Below are positions 1 to 12,004 of a stretch of DNA of 64,000 nt, one piece after another. The notes under the pieces are model-generated. The model was given only the letters and a program-made list of their open reading frames with translations, was not told the DNA's origin and did not search any database. A program made the position numbers and the translations under genes. Source of the stretch: Hypomesus transpacificus (Eukaryota > Chordata > Actinopteri > Osmeriformes > Osmeridae); assembly GCF_021917145.1 (NCBI RefSeq), contig NC_061074.1:8309485-8373484 (forward strand), given 5' to 3'. Within the stretch, counting starts at the first letter, position 1. Every line of letters begins with the position of its first letter.

Positions 1-63
1 AACACACTGTGTTGAATGGGCCCCCAGCTGCAGATTTGTGTACAACTTCCGAGGCGTGCACAC

Positions 64-910
64 CTTTGGTGCCTTCCATGCGGGCTACGAGATGTTGGCT
101 CTCCTCCTGTATCCACTGCTCCATGCCCTTGCGGCCCATTCCAAAGTCTCTGAGGGTGGTCAGGGTGAAGCGGCGAAGCTGGCGCCAACGTTCGCCGTTG
201 CTGATTGCCAAGCCTGAGAGGGAGGGAGAGCGGGAGGGAGGGGAGGAGCAGAACATCCTTTATACCTTACATTCCCACGCAATTTGAAGAGCAACAGGAA
301 ACTCAAACACACCCCTTGAAACCATTAAAGAATCAGTCACGTGCAATGAGAGACTACAAACAAATTGGTAGAACGTAGTCATTGTTGAGGGCTTTTTGTT
401 TCGCAGTGACACCAGCTCTATTACCGTAGCCCCTGGTAGCTTTGAATAGGAACGGAATGGGCCCTCTGCCCGTGAAGTCATCAGTCTGGTCGACCAGGGC
501 CTCCTTCACTGCCTCGTAACCCACCAGAACCACCACCCGCTGGGGGCCCAGGTACACGGTGATGACCGGCCCGTAACTTTCACTCCACTATACAAGAAAA
601 AACAAACACAAAGAGAGAGTTAGTCACTGTGTGTCAGCGACTAACTCTGAGTGCCAATAATCCCAGTTGAATATTCAACTACTTATTATCAAAGACAAGT
701 ACTGTCATGAGGGTGTCATGGTCATTCCAGAATGCTCACCTTTAGGAAGCTCTTGAAGGGGACTCGTTTGTCCACCTGGGCCAGGTTGCCTATGAGGGGG
801 AGGGTTCTGGGTCCTGGGGGCAGACAGTATTGTCTTCGGCCACTCGTGGTCAACAATGACACCAGAGCCAGCACCAGCACTGCCAACAGCAGGAAGCTGA
901 ACAAATCCAT
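64..910 (-). CDS. CYP2-family cytochrome P450, first three coding exons (partial at window edge)
   Basis: Microsomal haem monooxygenase of the CYP2 family, expected on the ER membrane. Three exons join in frame: 740-910 (57 codons), 425-587 and 64-213. The first begins at an ATG followed by MDLFSF and a hydrophobic leucine-rich anchor, then the Pro-rich hinge [12 protein letters not shown]. The second carries the [17 protein letters not shown] strand region. The third carries the helix-C motif [12 protein letters not shown] followed by TLRDFGMG, typical of CYP2 exon 3, and ends at a GT donor after position 64. The haem-binding cysteine lies in exons beyond the left edge. An upstream in-frame ATG at 925 exists, but the one at 910 gives the normal CYP2 N-terminus. 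Human CYP2S1 also lies next to AXL, but fish CYP2 subfamilies are lineage-specific, so no symbol is assigned. The family call is secure and the subfamily is unknown. Confidence 0.9.
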
Positions 911-1039
911 AGCTCTGGAAAACAAATATATCCTTCAATGTCCCTCGATTAGCTCCTCTACCTGGTTCTCAGCAGTTGTTTTGACCAGATCTGGAGCACG
1001 TCTGTGTGTCTGTGTGCTTGCACAACGTCAGCACTGATG

Positions 1040-1047
1040 CTTTTATA
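1040..1047 (-). promoter_or_regulatory. Probable TATA box of the CYP2 gene
   Basis: TATAAAAG reads on the minus strand here, about 130 bp upstream of the CYP2 ATG at 910. It would place transcription start near position 1010 and give a 5' UTR of about 100 bases. The motif is seen directly; the promoter role is inferred from position only. Confidence 0.5.
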
Positions 1048-2600
1048 GATACCGGTAGAATTTCACTGGGACAGATGTCAACCCTGTGATTTATGACTTT
1101 CACCCACTAAGTGAGGTTTTTATTGACATGAGTGGAATGCGACTGGGACAGAAGTCAATGACAAGATTTATTACTTTCACCCAGTTACCTGTGTGTTGAC
1201 ACACTGCATTATCTCAGAGCCAAAACACAAATAAAAAAGTTAGATGACAAAGCGAAAACCAATGCTGACCCCTAAAATACAAAAAAAAGAATTCTAAAGA
1301 GGTAATTCTTAAGATAATTTTTACTAGGGTTAACATGCTCCATACTAACCCTAACCCTAAAATGTTTTTTTTTTTTGTGAGTTTGTTTTTATTGAAAAAT
1401 TGTGTATATTCTTGTGTATGTATACTTATTTCATTCAACCTCAAACTGTCATACGACCGCTTAGTGCATGCAATGGAAATTATCCCAGTGGATATCAGTC
1501 AGATAGCCATTTGGCCCCAGAGTGATCAATCTAGATGAAATACCATGTCAGGTAACACAACCCAAATTAACTCAGAAAGGTATTATCCATGGGCCACTGA
1601 CACCATTGAGGCCCTCCTCTTTGGGTTAACAGAGTCACCTCATGTCTCCAGCTCTGTTTCCTTGTGTCTGGGTCACCACGTCACAGACAGGCAAAGTGTT
1701 CACGCTGTCACGGGCTTCAGAGGAAGCCCACAGTGAGAGACAAGGTTAGTGTTGGCTTCACACACTGATCAGGGTGACCTGCTGTGTGTACACTACATCA
1801 GTACATCTGATTTTCCAGATGTTCCAAAATGTACAAAAACACATTCAGTCTAACCCCACATACAAATGCGGAATAATGCCAACATGCTTTATGCTTTAAA
1901 AACACATCTCTGAGCATTTTACATCAAAATGACACGTTTGATCTTTAATAAAGCTCCTCTCTCTCTCTCTATCTCGCTCTCTCGCTCTCTCGCTCTCTCG
2001 CTCTCTCGCTCTCTCGCTCTCTCGCTCTCTCTCGCTCTCTCTCGCTCTCCCTTTTACTCTCTATCTCTCTCACACACTCACATATAATACTGCATCCGAC
2101 TCATGAGTGCTAAAACCAGGGGATTATTTTGCCCTGCATTCACAATCGGGGACAAGCATACGCCATTGTCTCCCCTCTGCAGCCCGCTGGCCCAAATCTG
2201 CTTCCTCACCTCAGACACCCCACCATTTCACCCCTTACACAGACACACAGCATCACAGTGACAGACAGCTTTTTAATTCAGAGTCCACCTTTGGTCTACC
2301 TCTCAAAGCAGGGGGAGGGGGTGGTCACGGTGACCGAGGGTAAAGACTGGAGAGATCAACAACAGAACAGCAGAAAGGAGACTCTAAAACATGTCGAAGC
2401 CAAAAAATGTCACACAGAAACAACATAATACAGTAAATATTGAATTAGAAAAATACAAAATGGGTGTTGGATTTTCATCCAGAAATGTAGACCACATTAT
2501 TGACGACAGGTGATATGTGGTTCAAAATCACATTACAAATTAAACATTGGAATGTATAAGGTACACAAAACAATGCAGGTCTTAAAGTGTGGGACAGATT
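1048..2600. other. Intergenic region between the CYP2 and PH-domain genes
   Basis: No exon-like ORF with family resemblance was found. It holds the upstream flank of the CYP2 gene, a short run of CCCTAA-type repeats near 1347-1362, and a CT-rich microsatellite at 1958-2050. Confidence 0.6.
1958..2050. repeat. CT-rich microsatellite with CTCTCTCG units
   Basis: CT dinucleotides pass into tandem octamers of the form CTCTCTCG, repeated about eight times. It lies between the CYP2 and PH-domain genes. Confidence 0.9.
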
Positions 2601-2605
2601 CATCA

Positions 2606-2611
2606 TTTATT
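2606..2611 (-). terminator. Candidate poly(A) signal of the PH-domain gene
   Basis: AATAAA on the minus strand, about 205 bp downstream of the TAG stop at 2814-2816. The position fits a short 3' UTR. Confidence 0.5.
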
Positions 2612-2813
2612 AACCTGAGAATCATGGGCTGAAAGCCAGGAAAGGACATTATCACTAATTAATAGACAGACCAACATGTAATGAAACACGTGATTCATTT
2701 AGGAACCTAAAGCTCCTTTAGGTTCAGCTACAGACACGTTTCGTAGGATGTCTACGGTATTAAAGGTTGGAGAAAAAAAAAAAAATGAAAAAAATGAAAA
2801 GTAAAGATAAACT

Positions 2814-5152
2814 CTAAAAAGCAAATCCTCCGCAATCAAAAGCGTCAAAGTCAGAGTCTCCCTCAAAGTCGAAGCTGTTGAAGTGGGGGGAGTCGGCGGC
2901 TTGGCTGCAGGCGTGGTAGGGCCCCCCGGTGGCCATGTCAGAGAACGCCGTGCTGTGAGGGAGCTCTGGAGGCCTGCTGGCCAGAGGGGAGGTGGGGGCG
3001 CAGGAGTTGAGGTATCCCAGGGCTGAGGAGGCAGCGGCCCCTCCCATTAGCAGGCACACCGCCCGAACTGCCCGGGCATCGCTGCTGTTGCCATGGCGAA
3101 GGCAGTCCGACGTGCGGTGAGGAGGGGCGATGGAGGCGCTCCTTATTGTTGAACGTCTTGATCCGTTTCCTGGGTGGGCGCATGAAAGACAAACACGCGA
3201 AACACACATAGAGACACACACACACAAAGACACACACACAGAAAGACATAGAGACACACACACAAAGACACACAGAGACACACACACACAAAGACACAGA
3301 GACACACACACATACAGGGACACACACACACACACAAAGACACAGAGACACACGGTTTTATTTAACCAAACACAAACATGCAGGAAAAACTACATTTCCA
3401 CTGATGTGTGAACCTCTATGGTACGATGTCTGGACTTACATTTACATTTAGTCATTTAGCAGACGCTCTTATCCAGATCAACTTACAATAAGTACAGGGA
3501 CATTCCCCCGCGGAAGTAGGGTGAGGTGCCTTGCCCAAGGACAAAACATTATTTGGCAGGGCCAGGAATTGGACCGTTCACCTTCTGATTAATAGCCCGA
3601 TTCCCTATCCGCTCAACCATCAGACCCCCACCCGTCTTCCCCCTGGACTTACCAAAACTTTGGCCTCGCTCCTTGAAGGAACCTCCTCTTTCAGCAATCC
3701 GTGAGGTGTGGGGCGTGGCTTTGATGGCTCGGGGGGACTGGGGCTCCTTCTCACTGGGAGTGTCTGGAAGGGGGTCACGGTCAGTGATGCATGGGGTCAA
3801 ACTCTGCTGTCTTTGCAGAGTGAGCGGGGACATCACACCCTGAGGAAAACACAGAGGAAGCTTTTCAGTGAGAAACACCCAAATACAGTTAGACATGGAT
3901 GAATAGGAAAAGAGCAAAGATCAGTTTGCAAATAAGAGAGAATCTGAGAGAACAAAGGGACTTGTAGACCTGTGACCACTCACCTCTCTCACTTTCCTCA
4001 GCAACTTCAGCCAGAGACTGTAAAAGACAAACACAGATGAGAAAGCGCTATTAGCAGCAGCTCAAGACACAGACCTGATAAAGGGTCAAAGGTCATGCCT
4101 GTCCTCTGCGGACACTGACCTGCAGTCCTCTGGGTTGTCACAGAGGAGCAGGAGGAACTTGTCCTGGGGGAGGATGAGGGCAAAGCAGCAGTCTCTCCTG
4201 GCTCCCGGGGGAAGCCTGGGCAGGTCCAGGATCTCCTTCCCCTCCACGATGGCCTCACAGCTGCTCTGCAGCGCCACCACCTGGTCAATGGTGGAGTCTG
4301 CGTCCCGACACACCATGAGACTGCCCTCTGCTGTCAGCACCAGGTACTTCTCCTTCCACTGCTTGAACATGAAGCCCCCTGGGAGGAGGGGGCAGACATG
4401 TTACAGAATCATGTCCCGTGAGAGACCCATCTGCTATCTGTGTTCTCCTGGAAGACTAGCCCAAATCATGGTCTGGAAAAAAATCTGCAAGAGACAACAC
4501 TTTTCCCACCTGCGAAACAATACAGTGTTATTTTATCGTAACAATGAAGAGGGAATGAGGGAAATGAGAAAAACAAGCAATGACATTGCATCTGTCCTCT
4601 GTCTGATGTAATGCTGAGAGTAAAAGGAGAGCACAGAGTGAGTGTCTGCTCTATTTCTCTCTGACGGTGGATTAGCGCTAACCAGGTGGATTAGCTTCCA
4701 CTAGAGGTGTGAGGCATCATCTGGACTGGCTGTTGCCTGTCTGTTGCCTGGCCGAGCCAGCGTTGCTACACACAAACACCACACAGAGCCTGGATGCTGA
4801 CCAGCTCTCTGAAGAATGGACAGGGACATAAACAGACACAACACAAAAGACAGGTAGAAAGATGGATGAATGGATCGTAGGGAATGCAAGTTTTTATGCA
4901 ACCACAAAAACACACCAAAGAGTAGCACCCTACATGTCTTTTAAAAGGTTATTTTTTCCGCACACATTGCTTTTAGTCTCATACATTGTCTCCGACAAAA
5001 ACAAATACATCATTTGGATGTAAATGTTTTGTTTACTTTTTATCAACCAAGAGAGAAAAAAAATGAAAGTTTTTTTTGTCTCAAACGTTCCAAATAAAAG
5101 ATGTCTTACCATACTTTCTCAGGAAGCCATGGTGTACTCCTGTTGTGTTCAT
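2814..5152 (-). CDS. Small PH-domain protein of about 292 residues, unnamed
   Basis: Five exons join in one frame: 5110-5152 (start [15 protein letters not shown]), 4120-4378, 3984-4017, 3653-3839 and 2814-3169 (TAG stop). Residues about 8-112 form a pleckstrin homology domain: [20 protein letters not shown] opens it, and [11 protein letters not shown] forms the C-terminal helix containing the conserved Trp. PH domains bind phosphoinositides or proteins. A Ser/Pro-rich linker with possible phosphosites follows. Then comes a short hydrophobic stretch ([17 protein letters not shown]) and an acidic, aromatic C-terminus ending [10 protein letters not shown]. The gene lies head to head with axl, 3.8 kb apart. 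I cannot assign an orthologue. It is not PLEKHF, PLEKHO or the evectin sequence as I remember them, although the hydrophobic Gly/Ala patch loosely recalls evectins. The gene structure is well supported; the function is unknown beyond the PH domain. Confidence 0.85.
3195..3352. repeat. ACACAC/AGAGACAC microsatellite
   Basis: A CA-rich imperfect repeat in the last intron of the PH-domain gene, beginning 25 bp from the 3' exon. It produces Cys/Val- and His/Thr-rich spurious ORFs on both strands. Confidence 0.9.
3437..3645 (-). mobile_element. tRNA-derived SINE-like element, copy 1
   Basis: Copy of a family found five times in this window. On the plus strand it starts with ACATTTACATTTAGTCATTT and AGCAGACGCTCTTATCC. 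It then carries the CCTTGCCCAAGGACA core and ends with the complement of a tRNA-like head (GATTCCCTATCCGCTCAACC). The Pol III-type head therefore reads on the minus strand. This copy is diverged and ends a few bases from the exon 4 donor of the PH-domain gene. Confidence 0.8.
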
Positions 5153-5544
5153 GCCTGCTGTCAGTCCAGCAGCAGGGACGGATGCAGCTGAGAGGCAGAG
5201 GGCTCAAACAGGAAGAGACAGAGAGAGAGATGGGAGGGAGAATAGGGAGAATAATCCCCACTATTTAGGCTATTCGACAGCCACGCATGCATCAGGTCTG
5301 AGTGGGATTGGTTCTGTCCTCGCCCAAGCAAACAGCACATAAGCACATAAACATCACATGAGCGGATGTTTCTGGAACATAATCATAATGGCGATGGTTA
5401 AATCCCGATAGGCCGCTTCTCAATCAGGATTTTCATCTAGGCTCTAACCAGATGTCAGATTGGATTCCCTTTCTATCTGTCTCACACTCTCTCTCTCCCT
5501 CTCTCTCTCTGCGTCTGTGACCCAGACAAATACACACAGAGGAC

Positions 5545-5632
5545 GGTGGTTTAGGTCATACAGTGGTTTAGGTCATACAGTGGTTTAGGTCATACAGTGG
5601 TTTAGGTCATACAGTGGTTTAGGTCATACAGT
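5545..5632. repeat. 17-bp minisatellite, five copies
   Basis: Five nearly identical head-to-tail copies of TGGTTTAGGTCATACAG, upstream of the PH-domain gene. Such perfect copies suggest recent expansion. Confidence 0.95.
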
Positions 5633-6968
5633 GGGGCACACAGATGAAATTTAAATTTTCGAAGGATTCACAACTGGTCCTTTTTTTTTTCTTTTGCACA
5701 ATATTACTCAGCCCGGCCTGAAATCCACAAATCCACTTCTGTGACAGCTGCTCTCTGACAACTCCTTTCTGTTCTCATCCCTCAGATACAAAAAGACCTG
5801 ATCGCCCTAAACCCTAATGAACAGGCCCAAGCACATCCATCGTGACTTTTCACAAAGACTCGCAAAGATCCAACATGTCAATCCTTCCAACTATCTTCAG
5901 TCAAGCCTTGACTGCTTCTCTGCCCCTGGGTCATGGGGTGACATTCCCTTCTGCTTCCCTGGTGGGATTAAATCCCAGGAGATTGTCATTCCTGTACAGC
6001 TGGAGGTAAGCCAGTGCTTAATCTGGGCAGACCTGGATATACGTCGCTCTGGAAAACACCCTGGGCATTATTGATTGTTTAATGTGGTCAACGGATGAGG
6101 GATTTTTTCATTGTGCATTATCCTCTCCGGTAAATGTATGGCACTATTACGCAATCACCTGGATACAGGACGCATGTTGTTCTGTCATGTGATGTCTCAC
6201 ACCAGAAACACGCTGAAGCCTGACAGAGAAACATGACAAAATAACATGATTTGGGATACACGTTGAACCTCAAAAATAAGATTGAATTACACCAATGATT
6301 TTAAGTATGTGCCTGTCTGCTGTGGTTGTCACTCTTTATCAGTCACACTACACCGCTAGGTTTTACGTGAATAAAACACACTAAGTCAGTTATTATCAAT
6401 CACACGTTCTAGTCAAGTTTTTACCAGAAGGAGGCAGAAGTGTCTTTCTGGGCTAAGGGGAGCCCTGGCACATTGTTTGGCTGCTTCCCTCCCTGGGGTT
6501 GTGGTGGAGCCTCAACTGGAAGAGGGAACAGGCAAGGCAGGGTTCCAAAGCCAGGAGGGCCAGGGGAGAGAGTATTGTGTGATGAAGTGATAAGAGAGGT
6601 GTTTCCCAGTTCTACAGCCACAGCCTCACCACATTTTACTAAGCATATAAATCATGTGGGAAAGTTTTCTACTTCAGAGAATGACTAAATAAAGTTGAAC
6701 GAACAAGCACTCGACAGTGTAGCAGGATCACAGTGACATCTGTACAGTTTGTGGGTTCCAGAGCCATGCCAATCAGACAGCCTCCCTCCTGTTATCCTTG
6801 TACCTATGCATGTCTCCTAGACCACAGCTCTAGGAATAACCAGTCTGCCCTGGTTCTATAGATGTCTAACAAGCTTATCCAACCTGATATAATGCCCATC
6901 CCCCATCTCTACAACTTCATCAAAACATTCCCTTTCTTCCACTCTTCCAAACTTTTTTTTTGTCGAAC

Positions 6969-7060
6969 ACCCCCCCCCCCTCCTCCGTGACTCCCCCCCC
7001 CCCTAACCCCCCCCCCTCCCTCCTCCGTGACTCCCCCCCCCTAACCCCCCCCCCCTCCCT
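6969..7060. repeat. Duplicated poly-C unit
   Basis: Two copies of a unit holding CTCCTCCGTGACTC, then a C run, CTAA and another C run. It lies in the spacer upstream of axl. Runs of 8-10 C make local base counts unreliable. Confidence 0.85.
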
Positions 7061-8918
7061 CCCCGTCCTCTCTCTCTCCCTCTCTCTTTTTTTCTGTGCC
7101 TCTATCAGAAAGCAGAAAGAGAGAGAGAGCTCCATTGCTCGGGCCCCTATTGAAAAGGAAGGATATACAATAGGGCCTTTCTCAGTCCCTCTCTGTCTCC
7201 ATTAAAAACCCTGGGAACACAGCACTGTCCACAGAGCTTCTCTTAAAGGGCCAGCAACCCTGGGCCACCGCAACCTGAGCCTCTGCTACTTCCATCACTT
7301 TCATGGGAAAAAAAACACGATTCGGCCCCAGAAAATCAATTATTCATGAAGTGCATGTGAACTCCAAGGTTCCCTCCCTAGACTGCGAGAACCTGGATCC
7401 ACTCAGTTTGTCTCCTGTTCGAACATGCAAGAGCACCTCCCAGTCTGGAAACCACAACAAGAGCTTTGCTGCTTTCTGTGTGACTGCTGGGCTTGACTTT
7501 GTTTGTGACTGTGCCTGTCTCCTCTTAACATCCAAACTCAGTTGAGATTATGTAGCTGTGCCACACTTTATAAAACAGACCCACTCTACACAAGATGAAT
7601 CCCATCAAAATGTGATTAAAATGTAATTTCTGGAATCCTGTGGGGCATGCATGACCACAATGAAAATAATTTTAAAAATGTTTTTTTTATCCAATGTATG
7701 TTTAGCATCATGTTAAGTTTCTAAAGGCATTTGAACGTAATTTTGTTTTAACAATTGATTTCTACAGGAGGGACCAAATTGAGTTCATTTTAAGTTCATG
7801 TAATATGCTGGAGGAGCAGTTTTATATTTTTCATATATATTTTATTTAAATAACTCCTTGTATCTTCTTAAACTAAGCTTTATCAGTGTCTCCTATTACC
7901 TTGCATGGTCTGTAAGTGAACAAGAAAGGATGTCATTAATGTCAATACACATTCTCATAAAATGTACGATCCTTGAGCATATTTGTATTGTGATTAGACT
8001 AATAGCTTTATACTACTACCTATCCGCAAATAGCCTACACATGAGTTCTCGATATAACTCACAAGACTGTATTTCAACCCAGGGGTCACGGTGAGACTCA
8101 TGCAGAACAGATCCCTAATGACCAGACTACTGTGTTTCTGGCGGGGAAATAAGTAATTTACTGTCTTCGATTAGGGTCAATAAATGACGGACTGCAGTTG
8201 TGTTTAGACAATCGGCCTGGCCCCCGTTTTTCTCATCTCCTGTGAGAAAAAGACAGAGGCACAGGGGGAGGGCGAAGGAGCCAGCGGGAGGAGGGGGCAG
8301 GAGAATGGAAACAACTTGAGTTTAGGAATTTGAATCCTGTTCGAACGAAGGGGGAGAGAGAGAGAGGAGGAAAATAGGGCCAAGGACTGATCAGTAGAAA
8401 TCAAGATCTGGTGAGGCAAAACGAGAGTGAGAGGGCTGGGAACAACGGACCACACGAAACACTGGTTCAAGAAAATCTTTCAGCGCCTAAAATGACTTTA
8501 CACAACTTGCGTGATTGCTGATCATTTTAGAGTGTTTTTTACTGTGGTTTTTCAATTATTGAATTGAGAAAGTTCATCATCCTCTGTGCGGAACTTTTCT
8601 GTAACTTTTTTACTGTCAGTCAGCTGTTCAGATTAAGGACAAGTGACTACAGTTAATCTTGGGTTAAGATTTGTACATTTCTTTCGATACAGAAAAGAAG
8701 AACAAGGATTATATTGGCGGAAAAAATCTGAGGAAGCGCTACCTGCGATTTATCTAAATCACCGTCTGACGGAAAGAGACCACAAAACTTTTACTGCGGA
8801 ACTTTGATTTGTTTTCAAGTCTGGCGTGAGAGCGACGCAGTAACTTGCAGGACTCCCACCTTAACTCAGTTGGTCAAAACTCAACATTTGTTAAATAAGT
8901 ACGTTTGAAGGAAAAACC

Positions 8919-10358
8919 ATGAAGAGCGGTTTTCAGTGGTTAGTGCTGATGTTATTCCTGTCGGCTTTGTTTACATCGGGATGTGCCAGTCCCTTGACAG
9001 GTGAGTTTGTTGTTACTGCTCAATTTAATCTGTTAGCATGAATTTGCAGTATTTTTATTTTGTTATCAATACACCAGAAAAAAACCCGACACCGACGATA
9101 ATGAGGCATATTCACCGACAAGCAAGACGCTCATTAAATCTTCTAATTTGTTTTTGGAGGGGAACAACCACAGCTACAAACCTGCACCATCTGGCCAATT
9201 AGACAACATCTCATAAAGATGTTTAGCATGAGACTGCCTGATAAAATCTGTAGGCTAATCTTGTCCATTTGAACACATTTTTTTTAAATGTTTCATTAAG
9301 ATGGGCCAGTGATAATATGTTTGACTGGTAATCTGAGATCATTTTCTTCAAATCAGTCTGGAATGTTTAGCAGGGGCTCAACCTGTCTAGTCATGTGTTA
9401 TGACCATTATGGCTGTCTTTCTCATCCCCCCACAAAGCAAGTCAATCATAACTCCATCCAGCGGAGAGATATGATCCATAGGAAGAGATGATTGGACATT
9501 GGTACAGTGTATTTTGTCTGAGTCACACTTCAAAGGGAATGTTTTTAAATGTCTTGAAGCTGATGCTGGACTTGTTGTTTGGGTGGTAAAGATAGGAGGG
9601 CGGGGTGAGGTTGGTGGGAGAGGGGCTAGGGGTGGGGGGGGGTGGGTTCCGGGCAGGGTGGAGGGTGGGCGGGGAGGTGCCCATGGTGGGCGAGCAGGGG
9701 AAGAACCACAGAATGCTTCAGATTGTGAGTCAGAGCTGGTCTCATTCAGAGCAGTGAAATGATGGATAAGCATAAGGGCAAAGGAGAGCTGAAGAATGGG
9801 GGGGACAGAGAGGAGGCATGATGATGTGTAGGGAAGAATCCAGAAAGAGGCTATGAAAAGGAGGGTGAAGACAGAGAGAGGGCTGAGGGGGGGGGGGGGG
9901 CTGAGTTAGGAGACTTTAAGAGCTGAGATTATAAAGGGAGTGGGAGAAATGTACTTATGGTTGTGGTTTTGGTATGTGTCTGTCTATTGGTATTTAACAT
10001 CGGAGCCTATGCTATGATAAAGAGGTGGAGATGAGGAGAGAGAGAGCAGAGAGAGAGCAGAGAGAGAGCAGAGAGAGAGCGGAGAGACAGCTGAGAGAGA
10101 GCAGAGAGAGAGCAGAGAGAGAGCAGAGTGAGCAGAGAGAGAGAGAGCAGAGAGAGAGCAGAGAGAGAGCAGAGAGAGAGAGCGGAGAGAGAGCAGAGAG
10201 AGAGCCGAGAGAGAGCAGAGAGAGAGCAGAGAGATGCAAGAGAAGGAAGAGAAACGGCAGGGGATGAAAGAGGAAAAAAAATCAATACGTGAAAGTAGGA
10301 GATTATACATGGAAAGTCACTGGAGAAAAGACCAAACACACACACACCCACACACACA

Positions 10359-10389
<31 letters not shown>

Positions 10390-11970
10390 CAACACACACA
10401 TACATACATACACACAGCAGAGCAATCACCAAAATATGTTTCTTTGATCTCTTGGTCTTGGCTTGTTTTATCAACCTTGGCATTCTCTCAAACCACTCAT
10501 TATAATATGTGAAAATCAAAGTATAAAAGAAAAGAAGAAAGACCAGTCGTTGCAATTCAATATACCAACATTGAAAAATGACATGACTTAGCAGGTGAAA
10601 AAAAAAAAAAAGAAAAAAAAAAAAGAAATCAGTCAGGCCAGAAGGAGGCCACCACAGAATACACACAGAAGCAAGCTGGTGGGCCTTTTCATTTAAAACA
10701 TGCTTTCAGTTCCAGCCTGTGAGAGAGCGCATGCGTCCATCTGTGTACTAGATATTTATTTACATTCGAAGTAAATACAAATGAAATGAACCCAGGACAA
10801 GTGTGGCCCCTGAAGTTAGTCTGCTAGTCTGGGCTACTGGAGAGGGGTTAATTTATGGATGTTTGTGCATGTCCGTGGGAGAGACTTGTTTGGTTGACAG
10901 GAGCCCTCTCAGGGGTCAAAGAGTGGAGGTCAAAGGTGGAAGTTTGGTCGTGAAAAAGACTAGAAGGGTGGGTTGACAAGCTTGAGAAAATCTGTAAAAC
11001 ATGAGTCTGTGTGAGAAGGACGATGACATGTGCGAGATTGAAGAGAACGTTTTAACCGTACAAATTTGACCATGAGCATGTGTTTCATCTTAAAATCTGG
11101 AATATGCTTTCCTGCACCGGTACATGAATTCCTAACATTTCCGTTGGTTGATGTCAAAGAGAGACAGGAAGACAGAAAAAGGAAAAACCAGAGATTCATG
11201 CTCATCGTGTTTCGCAGTCCTCTCCGCCTTGTCCTTTAGACAGTGAACAGATTGGCAGACTGCTTGGCAAGAGAGCAGTGAACCTTTTCTGTCCTGTTAG
11301 GGAGGCACTGGAGAGCGTGAATGTGCTTAGTGTTTGTGTTCATTCTCACACCACTCGTCCACTGACAAGCGGGCATTGTGCTCGTGTCAGTTCTGTCTCA
11401 GGTCAGCTCCTCTCAGGCGGGCGCACGCATCGACTGAGCCCAGCCACACACACACACACACACATACTAAGGTGTGTGAAACAGCCACGTGTACCTGTCT
11501 GTAACATGACGTGTCTCACCAAAACCTGGCTCACCAGCCTATCAGAGCAAACAGCCAATGGCAGTACAGCGGGAAGAATGTGTTTTTACACTCAAATGTG
11601 CAGAAACGCCATGCCACGCAAATGACTGGTTACCATGTACAGTAACGGTGATGAATTTAAACTGTGGCACAGGTCTAATATATTATTTTCTTCCGTCTGA
11701 ACCAAAGAGCTACATTTTGTGCGGAGCCCGAATAACGTGACGTCGTCGCTGGGCAAGCCTGTGGTGCTCCATTGCTCCCTCCAGGGACCCGGGGGCGAGG
11801 AGGTAGACCCCCCTGATGTGGTGTGGATGAGGGACGGACAACCACTGCACTACGCAGACACCAACCAGGTGCAGGTCCCCTTCAGCACGGACAGCTGGAG
11901 GGTCACCAGCACACTCAGGTTAGTTCTGTCTGTCTGTCTGTCTGTCTGTCTGCCTGCCCGTCTGTTTGCC

Positions 11971-12004
<34 letters not shown>

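Larger units (their letters stand above)
5153..8918. other. Intergenic region and promoter area between the PH-domain gene and axl
   Basis: Divergent spacer between two head-to-head genes. No coding exon was recognised. It holds a 17-bp tandem repeat (5545-5632) and interrupted poly-C tracts (6969-7060). Presumably it also contains both promoters and the axl 5' UTR near the right end. No clear TATA box was identified for axl. Confidence 0.5.

Noticed and set aside
1340..1365. Telomere-like CCCTAA repeats
   Set aside because: Only about two and a half imperfect units; too short to indicate a telomere or a fusion point.
4135..4611. 158-codon plus-strand ORF
   Set aside because: Antisense to the PH-domain exon 4120-4378, with no independent splice or family support.
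10007..10666. 219-codon ORF on the minus strand in axl intron 1
   Set aside because: Made of Leu/Ser repeats from the GA microsatellite and Cys/Val from a CA repeat; no protein-like composition.
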